From assembly GCF_003991355.1 (NCBI RefSeq), contig NZ_RCSU01000012.1, forward strand, positions 158,218 to 222,217: DNA of 64,000 nt, written 5' to 3'. Positions 35,473-44,606 of the stretch are shown here, in pieces. Under the pieces are notes generated by a model, which was given only the letters and a program-made list of their open reading frames with translations, searched no databases and had not been told where the DNA came from. Positions within the stretch are counted from its first letter, which is position 1, and each line of letters begins with the position of its first letter. The position numbers were made by a program, and so were the translations under genes. Source of the stretch: Pseudoflavitalea rhizosphaerae (lineage in GTDB: Bacteria > Bacteroidota > Bacteroidia > Chitinophagales > Chitinophagaceae).

Positions 35473-36339
35473 CTATTCTATTTTTTTAGACAACTCCGTT
35501 TCAGATACGGTGCCGAACCAGCCTACTATCTTTTCGGAATCTGCCTTTTGTTTTGCCACATTGGTGGGCACATTGGCCAGTACTTTTGCAAATAAACCGC
35601 CATTGGCCAGTTGATCAGTCAACATTCGGACGAAGCCGTAAGCATCCTTGCTGATCCCCCTTAAAACCACCTTGACTTCATCATCCTTCAGATAAGGTTT
35701 ATCTCCGGAAGTGATGCCTTCACTGATCGGAACTATGAAATTGAAGCCATCGGAATCCGCATCTTCATAATAAGCGCCGTCCACGCTCCACATTTCATTC
35801 ACATTCTGGTTCAGCACCCCATTGCGGTAAGTGCGGATCCAGTAATAGTCCATTGCCCCTTTGAGATCAACTGCAAAGAACCTGGCATAATACCCTTCTT
35901 CTTCTCCCCCATTCTCTTCCTTGAATTCCACAGTGATACTATCGATGGGCGGCACACGGTTCAGCTTGTCTTTCGCTTCATATGTTTCGCCTTTCCAGTT
36001 GATGGTGAGCTTGTATTCGTGCCCGATCACACCGATGCTGTTGCCTGCGCCGGGATCGTGCGTATAGGCGCCATTGTTATATGTGAAATCATAAGTTTGA
36101 TTGAGCGTAAGATCAGTTACACTGATTTGCGCATCGGAGATCACGGGCGGCGTTGAATTGTCGAGATAACCAACTGCACGCTGGAATTTGATCTGCTGCA
36201 CGCCGGGCTTATCGGTGATCCAGGCATCGATATAGGGGATCTGATCGCCAGCCGGCACATCCAGATCGATCACTTTTTCACAACTGGTGAAAGCGCCTGC
36301 CGACAGAATAAATACGATATATAAAATGAATTGCTTCAT
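35473..36339 (-). CDS. DUF4249 lipoprotein, partner of the TonB-dependent receptor
   Basis: 288 residues, lipoprotein signal ILSAGAFTSCEKVIDLDVP. The DUF4249 pattern is clear: a cysteine followed by EKVIDLDVPAGDQIPYIDAW, then an Ig-like beta region (ISVTDLTLNQTYDFTYNN; EYKLTINWKGETYEAKDKL). DUF4249 genes regularly follow a TonB-dependent receptor, as here (12-bp gap). By analogy with SusD they are thought to be surface lipoproteins assisting uptake, but the ligand is unknown. The tail (SETELSKKIE) is charged. Confidence 0.9.
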   Translation of the reverse strand: MKQFILYIVFILSAGAFTSCEKVIDLDVPAGDQIPYIDAWITDKPGVQQIKFQRAVGYLDNSTPPVISDAQISVTDLTLNQTYDFTYNNGAYTHDPGAGNSIGVIGHEYKLTINWKGETYEAKDKLNRVPPIDSITVEFKEENGGEEEGYYARFFAVDLKGAMDYYWIRTYRNGVLNQNVNEMWSVDGAYYEDADSDGFNFIVPISEGITSGDKPYLKDDEVKVVLRGISKDAYGFVRMLTDQLANGGLFAKVLANVPTNVAKQKADSEKIVGWFGTVSETELSKKIE

Positions 36340-36351
36340 GACAATGTTTTT

Positions 36352-38739
36352 TTAGAATTTGAAGTTCCAGGTGATAGAAGGAATGATGGAACCGAGGATG
36401 CTCAACCGGATTGCCTCTCTGATCTTCGGATCATCTTCATTCTGTCTGAAATAAATGGAGTAAGCATTCTGGCGCGCATACAGGTTATAGATACCGAATA
36501 CCCACTCCTGTTTCAGCTTCTTGCCCTGGCGCCCTTTCATGGTGGCGGCTACATCCAGCCTGTGATAAGCAGGCAGTCTGAAATCATTACGCTTACCGGT
36601 GGTGTTGTAAGGAATGGGAATTCCCTGGATATCCAGCTTCACGTTCGGATAAGTAGCAGGTGTACCAGATCCGTAATTGAAGTTGGCGCTCACACTCCAC
36701 TTGTCGTTCAGCTCACGGGTAACAGCCATATTGATCACATGCGTTCTGTCGTAGCGGTTCAGGAACCATTCGTTATTGCTGATACCTTCGGTTTTGCGGT
36801 AAGACCTGCTCCAGGTATAGTTGACCCATCCCTGCCATTTGCCGGTCTCTTTTTTCACTTCCAGTTCCACACCATAAGATTTTCCTTTGCCAGTAAGGAG
36901 ATCAGCTTCCACCTGCGGATTCAATTCCAGGTTGGCGTTATCGATATAGTCCAGTACATTCTTCATTCTCTTGTAGAATACTTCTGCAGAGAATTCCAGG
37001 TTGAGGAACTCAGGCACTGTTACAACGCCAACGCTCACCTGGTCTGTTACAGATGGCTCGATATTGTTGGTGCTGGGGAAGTACAGATCGATAGGAGTTG
37101 GTGATGCCGTATTGCTCAGCAGGTGCATGTACTGTGAGCTCCTGGCATAACCCGCTTTCAGGAATGTTCCTTTCTTCAGTTCATAACGCACACTCACGCG
37201 TGGCTCGAAATAAGTCCAGTCGGTGATCTTCTTCTTTGAACCGGTACCGTTGCCAACCTTCTCTTCATAATCCAGTGGCTTGCGGATATTGGCCGTAGTG
37301 TCCCTGTAATGGTACACAGAAGAATTACTCAGGTAAGCATAATAGTTCAAACGAACACCTGCCTGAACAGACAATGCTCTAGACACTTTCCAGGTATCCT
37401 CCACAAATGCAGCAGATTCTACACCATACCTGCGCACGAGATTGATCTCGGCTTTGTTCTCATCATCCACCATCACACCTTTGCCGGGATAGAAATTATA
37501 CATAGTGAAATTCAGACCGGTCTTAACCTGGTGCTTGTTGCTGATATACCAGGTGAGCGTAGGCTTCACGCCATATGTCTGGATATCCGACTTCCAGTTG
37601 TAGCTCTGTTGCTTCGTGTCTTTTGCCTCGGAGTTGAACTTCAGACTGTAATCATATTTGGAATAATACACGCTGGTGTTGAGGAAGAGCTTTTGTGTGA
37701 AAAGATGATTCCATCTCAATGTGGTGGTCATATTACCCCAGTCCATGAATGCCTGGTTGTTGAAAGAGAAAACGTCCCTTCCGTAGTAACCACTCAGGTA
37801 AATAGTGTTCTTATCATTGAGTTGCCAGTTAGCCTTGCCCGTTAGATCGTAGAAATAGAACTGGTTGTCCCTGTTATCTTTCTTCATGAAAGGCTTACTC
37901 AGCACATCGATGTAGGAGCGACGGCCTGCAATGATGAACGATGATTCATCTTTCTTCAATGGTCCTTCGATGCTGATCCGGCTGAAGATGGTGCTGATAC
38001 CGCCATTCACGGCAAGTTTCTGATTATTGCCATCTTTCATGCGGATATCGAGCACCGATGAAGTTCTTCCGCCAAACTCTGCAGGGAAAGCTCCTTTATA
38101 AAGGGTGACGTTCTTCACTGCATCTGGATTGAACACGGAGAAGAAGCCAAGCATGTGTGAAGAGTTGTATACCGGTGCTTCGTCCATGATGATGAGGTTC
38201 TCATCTACATTGCCACCACGCACGTTGAAGCCATTGGCGCCTTCGCCAACAGACGTGATACCGGGCAGCGTCAGCATCGCTTTCAAAACGTCCGGCTCTC
38301 CCAGGAATGCGGGGATCTTTTTGATCTGACCGATGCTCATCTGCTGGATGCCGAGTGCAACGGTATTGGTCCGCTTCAATCTTTTCTCACCAGTTACCAC
38401 TACTTCGCTGAGCTCGCCTGCAGATGATTTCATCTGAAGATCGAGTGTTTGATTTTCTGTAAGCGCAATTTCCCTGTTGATTACCGCAAAGCCTGTGTAA
38501 GTGGCCGTGAGCGTGTATTTGCCGGGAATAAGGGAAATGGAGAAGAATCCATAGGAGTTAGACTGTACAGTAGCATTTCCCGGGTTAATGGAAATGGTAG
38601 CATTGATCAAAGCCTCTCCACTGGATGCGTCCCGCACATAACCACTGATGGTGAACTTCTTTGGTTGTGCAAAACCAACCATCACCAGCATGAGCAGGAT
38701 TACTAAAACCGAAAGAATCCGGATCGTCGAACGTATCAT
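36352..38739 (-). CDS. TonB-dependent outer-membrane receptor with carboxypeptidase-like N-terminal domain
   Basis: 795 residues from ATG 38739 (MIRSTIRILSVLVILLMLVM, signal peptide); the open frame extends 27 residues further without a signal. Domains: carboxypeptidase D regulatory-like (about 25-110, ISGYVRDASSGEALINATI), plug (about 130-240, GFNVRGGNVDENLIIMDEAP), then a 22-strand type barrel to the terminal WNFKF. The ending with an aromatic residue is right for outer-membrane insertion. Imports an unknown ligand using TonB energy; paired with DUF4249. A TATATTTG box lies 79 bp upstream with TTTA 20 bp before it. Confidence 0.93.
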   Translation of the reverse strand: MIRSTIRILSVLVILLMLVMVGFAQPKKFTISGYVRDASSGEALINATISINPGNATVQSNSYGFFSISLIPGKYTLTATYTGFAVINREIALTENQTLDLQMKSSAGELSEVVVTGEKRLKRTNTVALGIQQMSIGQIKKIPAFLGEPDVLKAMLTLPGITSVGEGANGFNVRGGNVDENLIIMDEAPVYNSSHMLGFFSVFNPDAVKNVTLYKGAFPAEFGGRTSSVLDIRMKDGNNQKLAVNGGISTIFSRISIEGPLKKDESSFIIAGRRSYIDVLSKPFMKKDNRDNQFYFYDLTGKANWQLNDKNTIYLSGYYGRDVFSFNNQAFMDWGNMTTTLRWNHLFTQKLFLNTSVYYSKYDYSLKFNSEAKDTKQQSYNWKSDIQTYGVKPTLTWYISNKHQVKTGLNFTMYNFYPGKGVMVDDENKAEINLVRRYGVESAAFVEDTWKVSRALSVQAGVRLNYYAYLSNSSVYHYRDTTANIRKPLDYEEKVGNGTGSKKKITDWTYFEPRVSVRYELKKGTFLKAGYARSSQYMHLLSNTASPTPIDLYFPSTNNIEPSVTDQVSVGVVTVPEFLNLEFSAEVFYKRMKNVLDYIDNANLELNPQVEADLLTGKGKSYGVELEVKKETGKWQGWVNYTWSRSYRKTEGISNNEWFLNRYDRTHVINMAVTRELNDKWSVSANFNYGSGTPATYPNVKLDIQGIPIPYNTTGKRNDFRLPAYHRLDVAATMKGRQGKKLKQEWVFGIYNLYARQNAYSIYFRQNEDDPKIREAIRLSILGSIIPSITWNFKF

Positions 38740-38817
38740 AAATTGATTGTTTTGGAAACTATGACAACAGCAAATCGTTTTCCCCCTACGCGGAGGAAGT
38801 TGTTTAGAAAAAATTAA

Positions 38818-38825
38818 CAAATATA
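38818..38825 (-). promoter_or_regulatory. Candidate promoter of the TonB receptor operon
   Basis: TATATTTG on the minus strand fits TAnnTTTG. A TTTA, close to the -33 TTTG, ends 20 bp upstream, the expected spacing. The leader before the receptor ATG would be about 75 bases. Confidence 0.5.
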
Positions 38826-38883
38826 GCCTGTAACGGTGGCAGGCCTAAATTTATGGTCCACTATCATCACATTGTATTTTGTT

Positions 38884-38891
38884 TAATTTTG
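38884..38891 (+). promoter_or_regulatory. Candidate -7 element of the EamA transporter gene
   Basis: TAATTTTG fits TAnnTTTG and lies 32 bp before the ATG at 38924. No good -33 match at the expected distance; tentative. Confidence 0.35.
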
Positions 38892-38923
38892 CTTCCCACA
38901 ATTATCAAGACATACAACAGACA

Positions 38924-39829
38924 ATGGCACATGAGATTACGGTGAATAAAGCACAATCGAGAGGATTCTTGTTATTTTCGGCAGGCGTATTGTTTGCATT
39001 CCTCTGGGCTTCCGCTGCCACAGCAACCAAGCTGGGCCTGCAATCAGCGCAGCCTTTCGTGATCTGTATTGCCCGTTTTTTCTTTGCAGGTATCATCATG
39101 CTGGTAATTACGCATCTGTTCATGGGCAACAGGATGCCGGCCAGAACAGAATGGAAGCCATTGGCTATTTACGGTATCCTGAATATTTCCATTTACCTCG
39201 GTTTGTATGTAGTGGCAATGAAGAATGTATCGCCGGGCCTCGGTTCCATGGCCATTGCCACCAACCCCGTAATGATCAGTCTTACCAGTGCGTTGCTGTT
39301 CAAACAACGCATCAAAGCTATTACCTGGACCAGCCTTTTTCTTTGCACAGCTGGTGTATTGATTGCCGCATACCCGCTGTTGCAGTCGAGTTATGCCACA
39401 CCTACTGGTCTCACTATTTTATTTTGCAGCATGCTGAGCTATTCCATCGGCGTATTGTATTTCTCCAAACAGAACTGGAGTGACCTGCATATTCTCACCA
39501 TCAACGGATGGCAAACATTACTGGGAGGTGTCTTTCTGTTACCCATAGCCGCAATTACATACGAACCTTCGTTGAACCACTGGGACCTCAAATTTTCCGG
39601 TTCAGTATTATGGCTAGCCGTTCCGGTATCCATATTAGGTGTTCAGCTCTGGTTGTTCCTGCTGCGCGACAATCCCCTGAAAGCAAGCTTCTGGTTATTT
39701 CTTTGTCCGGTATTCGGCTACGTGATCGCTAATGTAGTGATGAAAGAACCCATTAATGCCTGGACCGTCACCGGTCTGGCACTGGTTCTGGGCGGACTTT
39801 ACCTGGTACAAAGAGCGAAGAAAGGCTGA
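38924..39829 (+). CDS. EamA-family (DMT) transporter
   Basis: 301 residues from ATG 38924. A TTG 45 bp upstream in frame falls next to the promoter box and is not used here. Ten hydrophobic segments in two EamA halves (first: FSAGVLFAFLWASAATATKL ... FVICIARFFFAGIIML; second from about residue 160). Drug/metabolite transporter superfamily, inner membrane, usually export of metabolites or amino acids; the substrate cannot be read from sequence. Stands alone: divergent from the TonB receptor and 255 bp from the next gene. Confidence 0.9.
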   Translation: MAHEITVNKAQSRGFLLFSAGVLFAFLWASAATATKLGLQSAQPFVICIARFFFAGIIMLVITHLFMGNRMPARTEWKPLAIYGILNISIYLGLYVVAMKNVSPGLGSMAIATNPVMISLTSALLFKQRIKAITWTSLFLCTAGVLIAAYPLLQSSYATPTGLTILFCSMLSYSIGVLYFSKQNWSDLHILTINGWQTLLGGVFLLPIAAITYEPSLNHWDLKFSGSVLWLAVPVSILGVQLWLFLLRDNPLKASFWLFLCPVFGYVIANVVMKEPINAWTVTGLALVLGGLYLVQRAKKG

Positions 39830-40084
39830 CCAATACATTATATTTTTTTGTATGCCGGATACTTTTTTATGCGGCATATAATACCGGTAAAGGATCACCA
39901 TATTTGACCGATTCTTTTTATATTTGATACGCTCTGTATATAAACCTCCCACTCGGCGGAGTTCTGAAAACCTTTATTAACCCCTGCGGCTCTGATAGTT
40001 CTGATTGTAGCACTGATGCTGTTCATAACTAAATGTACTGTTTGATTACAGTTACTGATCATTTTATCAATTACACCATTAAAC

Positions 40085-42361
40085 ATGCGAACTGCGTTGA
40101 TCAAAACCGGTCAGGGACAGCCCCGTCATAATTCGCGCTCCTCAAAAGAGCAGCGCCTTATCACGGACCAGGAAGCCAATCTCCTGGCCCTGGTAGAGCA
40201 TATTGATGGGTTGGTGTGGAGTATAGACCGCAACATGCAATACATCATCCTCAACTCCGCTCTCCGGAAAAAGATCAGGGAGCTGATCGGCGTGGATGCG
40301 TTACCGGGAGATAAGATGCTGGACCTCCTGGCATTGCTGGACCCCACCAAGAAAAAAGAATGGGAAAAGATCTACGAGCATGCCTTCAAAGGCAAGAGTC
40401 AGCGATTGCTGCAAAAATTCATCCTCAACAACAAGCCTGCATTTTTCGATATTTCCATCAATCCCATCCGCAACGGAAATGAGATCACCGGGCTCTCCTG
40501 TTTTGCTCTGGATGTTACAGAAAAGATCACTTATGATGCGCGGATCAAAGCCAGCGAGGCGCATTTCAGAACATTGATCGAGAACAGTACGGATATCATT
40601 GCCGTGCTGAACAAGGATGGAGAAGTGATCTATGGAAGCCCTTCCATCGAGAATCAATTCGGCGTAACGCCGCAGCAATACCTGAATGCAAATGTTTTCC
40701 ATTTCATCGCAGAAGAAGACAGGGCCTATGCCGAGAAGAAATTCCTGGAAGCCCTGAAGCGCCCGGGAAAGCCGTTGCCAGTTCAAACACGTACGCTCAG
40801 ACCCGATGGCAGCATCGGTTATGTGGAAGGACTGGTCACCAACCTGCTGGCCAAACCTGAGATCCAGGGCATAGTTTGTAATTTCAGGGATGTAACCGAA
40901 CGTGTGATGGCAGAAGAAGCACAGAAACAGGTGGACCTGAAATTCCGTGCACTTATCGAGAACAGCGCAGACCTGATCATGATGGCCAATGCCATGGGAC
41001 AATTCACTTACGGATCACCGTCAGTAAAGAAACTGCTGGGCTGGTCCGGCAAGGATTATCTCAATAAGAATGTTTTTTCCTTTATTCATCCTGACAGCAT
41101 TCCCGAGGCCACGCAACTGCTTGGCGGATTGATGCAACAACCTGGAAAAGCATTCACCATATATCTTACACTGCTGCACCGCAACGGGAAGTCCGTACAG
41201 GTGGAAGGCATTGCTACCAATTTCCTGCATGTGCCAGGCATCAATGCCCTGGTGGCCAATTTCAGGGATATAACCGAAAGAAAAAAGGCACAGAAACGTA
41301 TTCACGAATCCGAAAACCTTTACAGGGACCTTTTCAATAAAAGTCCCCTCCCCATCTGCGTTTGCGATGCCGTATCATTGAAATTCCTGGAAGCCAACGA
41401 TGCTGCAGTAAAGCATTACGGTTACTCGAGAAAAGAATTCATGGGCCTCTCCGCCCCTGATCTTTGTATGACGGATGGTCTCGAAGAGCTCAGGGCCCTG
41501 CTGCATTCAGGCAGGAAAAGCAGTAATCAGCGACTACTCCGTAAGCAGGCAAGGAAGAACGGAGAGATCGTGTATGCAGAAGTGATCAGTCATATGATCA
41601 TCTATAAGGGAAGGGAATCTTTCATGATCCTTGCGAATGATATCACGGAAAAAGTGAAACTGCGCCATGAGCTGATGGAAGAAAAGATCTATCGCCAGAA
41701 AGAGATCATGAAAGCCAGTATCGATGCGCAGGAAAAAGAAAGAGAGGAGATCGGAAGAGAGATGCACGATAATGTAACACAGATCCTCACCACCGCCAGG
41801 CTTTGTCTCAGCCTGGCCGCAGACGATAAAGAACCGAAAGTGCTGATCAACCGCAGCAGCGATATCATTGCTGCCGCTATTGAAGAGATCCGCAAATTAT
41901 CCAGGGACCTTACGCAATCCTATCACCGGGATGTGGGGCTGCAACTCAGTCTTGAAGACCTCACAGACAGTATCCGCATAGCCAGTCAGCTGCAAGTGGA
42001 CTTCCAGTTCGCTATCAATGATGAATACCAACTGGACGACAAATTGAAAATGACCATCTTCCGCATCACTCAGGAACAGCTCAACAATGTACTGAAGCAT
42101 GCGAAAGCGGGATCTGTATTTGTTTCGGTTGTGCAAGAGGGTGATACCATCACGCTGACAGTGGAAGATGATGGAAAAGGATTCAGCATGCAGGAGAAGA
42201 GGAATGGCATCGGCCTCCTGAACATTATCAACCGGGCAGACCTTTTCAATGGCAGGGTAAAAATAGATTCCGCACCCGGCACAGGATGCCGGATGACCAT
42301 CACATTCAAACCCATGAGCCAGCTCAGGCCAGACTTCTCAGGGCTTTCACACGTTCAGTGA
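40085..42361 (+). CDS. Soluble four-PAS sensor histidine kinase of the NarL-partner (HisKA_3) type
   Basis: 758 residues without membrane segments. Four PAS/PAC units (about 30-145, 158-275, 290-405, 410-530; for example FRTLIENSTDIIAVLNKDGE and FRALIENSADLIMMANAMGQ, which are close to each other and suggest internal duplication). Then the HisKA_3 dimerisation motif EREEIGREMHDNVTQIL with H561, and HATPase (NVLKHAKAG, VEDDGKGFSM, GIGLLNIINRADLFNGR). Such kinases phosphorylate NarL/FixJ-type regulators; none is adjacent, so the partner is elsewhere. The last 38 bp overlap the convergent thioesterase gene. Confidence 0.92.
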   Translation: MRTALIKTGQGQPRHNSRSSKEQRLITDQEANLLALVEHIDGLVWSIDRNMQYIILNSALRKKIRELIGVDALPGDKMLDLLALLDPTKKKEWEKIYEHAFKGKSQRLLQKFILNNKPAFFDISINPIRNGNEITGLSCFALDVTEKITYDARIKASEAHFRTLIENSTDIIAVLNKDGEVIYGSPSIENQFGVTPQQYLNANVFHFIAEEDRAYAEKKFLEALKRPGKPLPVQTRTLRPDGSIGYVEGLVTNLLAKPEIQGIVCNFRDVTERVMAEEAQKQVDLKFRALIENSADLIMMANAMGQFTYGSPSVKKLLGWSGKDYLNKNVFSFIHPDSIPEATQLLGGLMQQPGKAFTIYLTLLHRNGKSVQVEGIATNFLHVPGINALVANFRDITERKKAQKRIHESENLYRDLFNKSPLPICVCDAVSLKFLEANDAAVKHYGYSRKEFMGLSAPDLCMTDGLEELRALLHSGRKSSNQRLLRKQARKNGEIVYAEVISHMIIYKGRESFMILANDITEKVKLRHELMEEKIYRQKEIMKASIDAQEKEREEIGREMHDNVTQILTTARLCLSLAADDKEPKVLINRSSDIIAAAIEEIRKLSRDLTQSYHRDVGLQLSLEDLTDSIRIASQLQVDFQFAINDEYQLDDKLKMTIFRITQEQLNNVLKHAKAGSVFVSVVQEGDTITLTVEDDGKGFSMQEKRNGIGLLNIINRADLFNGRVKIDSAPGTGCRMTITFKPMSQLRPDFSGLSHVQ

Positions 42362-42794
42362 TTCCGCCCTCCATATCTACTTCGCCAATACCGAGCCTTG
42401 TTGCCAGCCCGATGAATTCCGGTGTATGGTCTTTCCGTTTGCCGGTTTTGGGGTCGATGCAGGTGAAATGCGTCCAGAGGATAGCTTTGAGGCTCGCTTC
42501 CTTCTCATCGAACATTTTCAATTCCACTACCAGGTTGGAGGTTTCCAGTTTTATGATCTGGGAAGTGATGCAGATCTTCTCGTTGTACACGGCTGGTCGC
42601 AGGTACTGGATCTCGTGTTGCCTTACCACCCATCCCATGCCCTGTTGAAGAAAATCAGTAATGCGCAGGTCAAAATTTTCGCGCAGATGATCTTCGCGCG
42701 CATTCAGGAAATAATCCAGGTAACGGCTGTTGTTGAGATGCGCCAGCGGATCGCAGTCCGGGAAACGTACGATGTAAAAACTTTTGAGTTCCAT
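42324..42794 (-). CDS. Acyl-CoA thioesterase-like hot-dog protein
   Basis: 156 residues from ATG 42794 (MELKSFYIVRFPDCDPLAH); the open frame starts 15 residues earlier at another ATG. Hot-dog fold of the 4HBT type: the catalytic-site pattern RFPDCDPLAHLNNSRYLDYF has the D-x-x-x-H-x-N arrangement of 4-hydroxybenzoyl-CoA-thioesterase-like and YbgC-like enzymes. Expected to hydrolyse acyl-CoA or acyl-ACP in the cytosol; the chain length is unknown. Convergent overlap of 38 bp with the four-PAS kinase gene. Confidence 0.85.
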   Translation of the reverse strand: MELKSFYIVRFPDCDPLAHLNNSRYLDYFLNAREDHLRENFDLRITDFLQQGMGWVVRQHEIQYLRPAVYNEKICITSQIIKLETSNLVVELKMFDEKEASLKAILWTHFTCIDPKTGKRKDHTPEFIGLATRLGIGEVDMEGGITERVKALRSLA

Positions 42795-42967
42795 AATGAT
42801 GAAGGTATAATCATCGGAAGAATTACCGCGGAGAGCCACTTATTTTTTCAGTTCATCCGGTTTAACCCTTGCCAATTGAAAGAACAGATTGATTATTGTA
42901 CAGTTTTTGTCTGATCAATAACAGTATTACCAGAAAAAAAGATCAGTTCACCAGAAAATAAAATCAT

Positions 42968-42975
42968 TATTTTTG
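42968..42975 (+). promoter_or_regulatory. Candidate -7 element for the MATE gene
   Basis: TATTTTTG fits TAnnTTTG; the -33 position is not convincing. If used, the leader before the MATE ATG would be about 155 bases. Confidence 0.3.
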
Positions 42976-43124
42976 AAACTCAAGCCTCAGCATATGAAGT
43001 TTTAACATCGTTCCGCAGGCTGTTGCAATAACAATCACGGAACAACTTTTACTACTCTTTCGCTTCTGCCATTGCAGGCAGGTCCCTGTGATCTCATTAT
43101 TTATTGGATTCAATTAATCAAGAC

Positions 43125-43130
43125 AGGAGG
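43125..43130 (+). promoter_or_regulatory. Strong Shine-Dalgarno site of the MATE gene
   Basis: AGGAGG five bases before the ATG at 43136. Canonical sites of this strength are uncommon in Bacteroidota, whose genes mostly rely on A-rich leaders, and it fixes the start chosen here. Confidence 0.6.
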
Positions 43131-43135
43131 ATTTT

Positions 43136-44554
43136 ATGTCGTTTGAACAAAACCCTATGGGTGAATTGCAACGCAGGCAAAGTATCTTCTCAATCATAAA
43201 AGAGTCTTTCAAAAGCGAAAACCAGGATTTCACCAAAGGCAGTATCCGCAAAGGGGTGATACTACTGGCCATACCTATGGTACTGGAAATGATGATGGAA
43301 AGTGTGTTTGCCCTGGTGGACATTTATTTCGTGGGCCATATCGAAGGTCATGCTTCACAGGCCGTAACCACCGTGATATTGACGGAATCGGTACTGATGA
43401 TCCTTTACTCCGCTGCGATGGCGCTAAGTATGGGAGCTACTGCCGTGGTGGCCCGCCGGGTAGGTGAGAAGAATATAGAAGGCGCTTCGCGAAGTGCAGC
43501 ACAAGGTATCAATCTCGCTTTGATGGTAACGGTGGTGATCAGTTTGCTCGGTTCTTTTTTTGCCAGCGATGTATTGCGCATCATGGGCGGATCAGCCGAA
43601 GTGATTGAAGTGGGCACCAGTTATACCAGGATCATGTTCGGCGGATCGGTGGTGATCATGTTGCTGTTCCTGATCAATGGAGTTTTCCGTGGTGCCGGAA
43701 ATGCCAATATAGCGATGTGGTCCCTCTGGATCGCGAACGGGATCAATATCATTTTATGTCCTGTCCTGATCCACTTTTTCGGATTACCTGGTGCGGCGAT
43801 GGCAACTACCATTGGTCGTGGTACGGGCGTATGTTATCAACTCTATCATCTTTTTAAATCACGTCGCGGTCTCCTGAATATCAAACGTGCATTTTTCAAA
43901 ATAGACTGGGCCATTCTGAAAACATTGTACAGTCTGAGCTGGGTCGCTTTTCTCCAGTTTTTTATTGCATCGGCCAGCTGGATGTTCCTCAACAGGCTGG
44001 TAGCACAGTTCGGAGATGATGCAGTGGCAGGTTATGGAGTGGCGCTTCGAGTACTGATGTTCTTTCTCTTACCTGCCTGGGGACTCAGCAATGCGGCGGC
44101 AACTTTGGTTGGGCAGAACCTCGGGGCAGGACAACCGGAGCGGGCCGAGAAATCAGTTTGGACAACCGCCCTGTACAATGCCATCTTCATGGCATTCGTA
44201 TCCCTCGTCTGCCTGGTGTTTGCCGATCAGATCATTTACTTCATGAATGATAATGAAGCCATGGCAGTGTATGGGAAGAAAGCATTGCACATCATTTCAC
44301 TCGGTTATATTTTCTATGGCGTTGGTATGGTGGTGACCAATTCGTTCAATGGAGCAGGTGATACCAAAACACCCACCTTCATCAACCTCTTCGGATTCTG
44401 GGCATTCCAGATCCCGCTGGCCTGGCTATTGAGTATGCAACTGCAACTGGGTCCAACCGGAGTGTTCATTGCAGTGGTTACAGCCGAAACGCTGATCAGC
44501 ATTGCAGGTGTTATTCTTTTCCGCAGAGGTAAATGGAAGCAGGTAAAGATCTGA
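43136..44554 (+). CDS. MATE-family multidrug/sodium antiporter
   Basis: 472 residues with twelve hydrophobic segments in two MatE halves (first VILLAIPMVLEMMMESVFAL ... VDIYFVGHI; second from about residue 260, WVAFLQFFIASASWMFLNRL). Typical MATE features are an early MESVFALVDIYFVG stretch and FNGAGDTKTPTFINLFGFW in the second half. Exports cationic or aromatic compounds in exchange for Na+ or H+. The first 40 residues are soluble and charged, longer than usual but following the strong ribosome site. The AI-2E family gene follows 52 bp later. Confidence 0.92.
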   Translation: MSFEQNPMGELQRRQSIFSIIKESFKSENQDFTKGSIRKGVILLAIPMVLEMMMESVFALVDIYFVGHIEGHASQAVTTVILTESVLMILYSAAMALSMGATAVVARRVGEKNIEGASRSAAQGINLALMVTVVISLLGSFFASDVLRIMGGSAEVIEVGTSYTRIMFGGSVVIMLLFLINGVFRGAGNANIAMWSLWIANGINIILCPVLIHFFGLPGAAMATTIGRGTGVCYQLYHLFKSRRGLLNIKRAFFKIDWAILKTLYSLSWVAFLQFFIASASWMFLNRLVAQFGDDAVAGYGVALRVLMFFLLPAWGLSNAAATLVGQNLGAGQPERAEKSVWTTALYNAIFMAFVSLVCLVFADQIIYFMNDNEAMAVYGKKALHIISLGYIFYGVGMVVTNSFNGAGDTKTPTFINLFGFWAFQIPLAWLLSMQLQLGPTGVFIAVVTAETLISIAGVILFRRGKWKQVKI

Positions 44555-44606
44555 TGATGCCGGAAGCCCTTTTATTCAGTACATTTAGTGCATAATAAAA
44601 GGAGGC

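Larger units (their letters stand above)
42795..43135. other. Intergenic stretch with a candidate promoter, no gene
   Basis: About 340 bp between the divergent thioesterase and MATE genes. It holds a TATTTTTG box on the plus strand (42968-42975) and a strong AGGAGG site before the MATE start. No supported open frame, hairpin with T-run or repeat was found. Confidence 0.55.

Noticed and set aside
39840..39900. Hairpin TATGCCG...CGGCATA after the EamA gene as a terminator
   Set aside because: The loop is long and no T-run follows the second arm on either strand, so it was not annotated.
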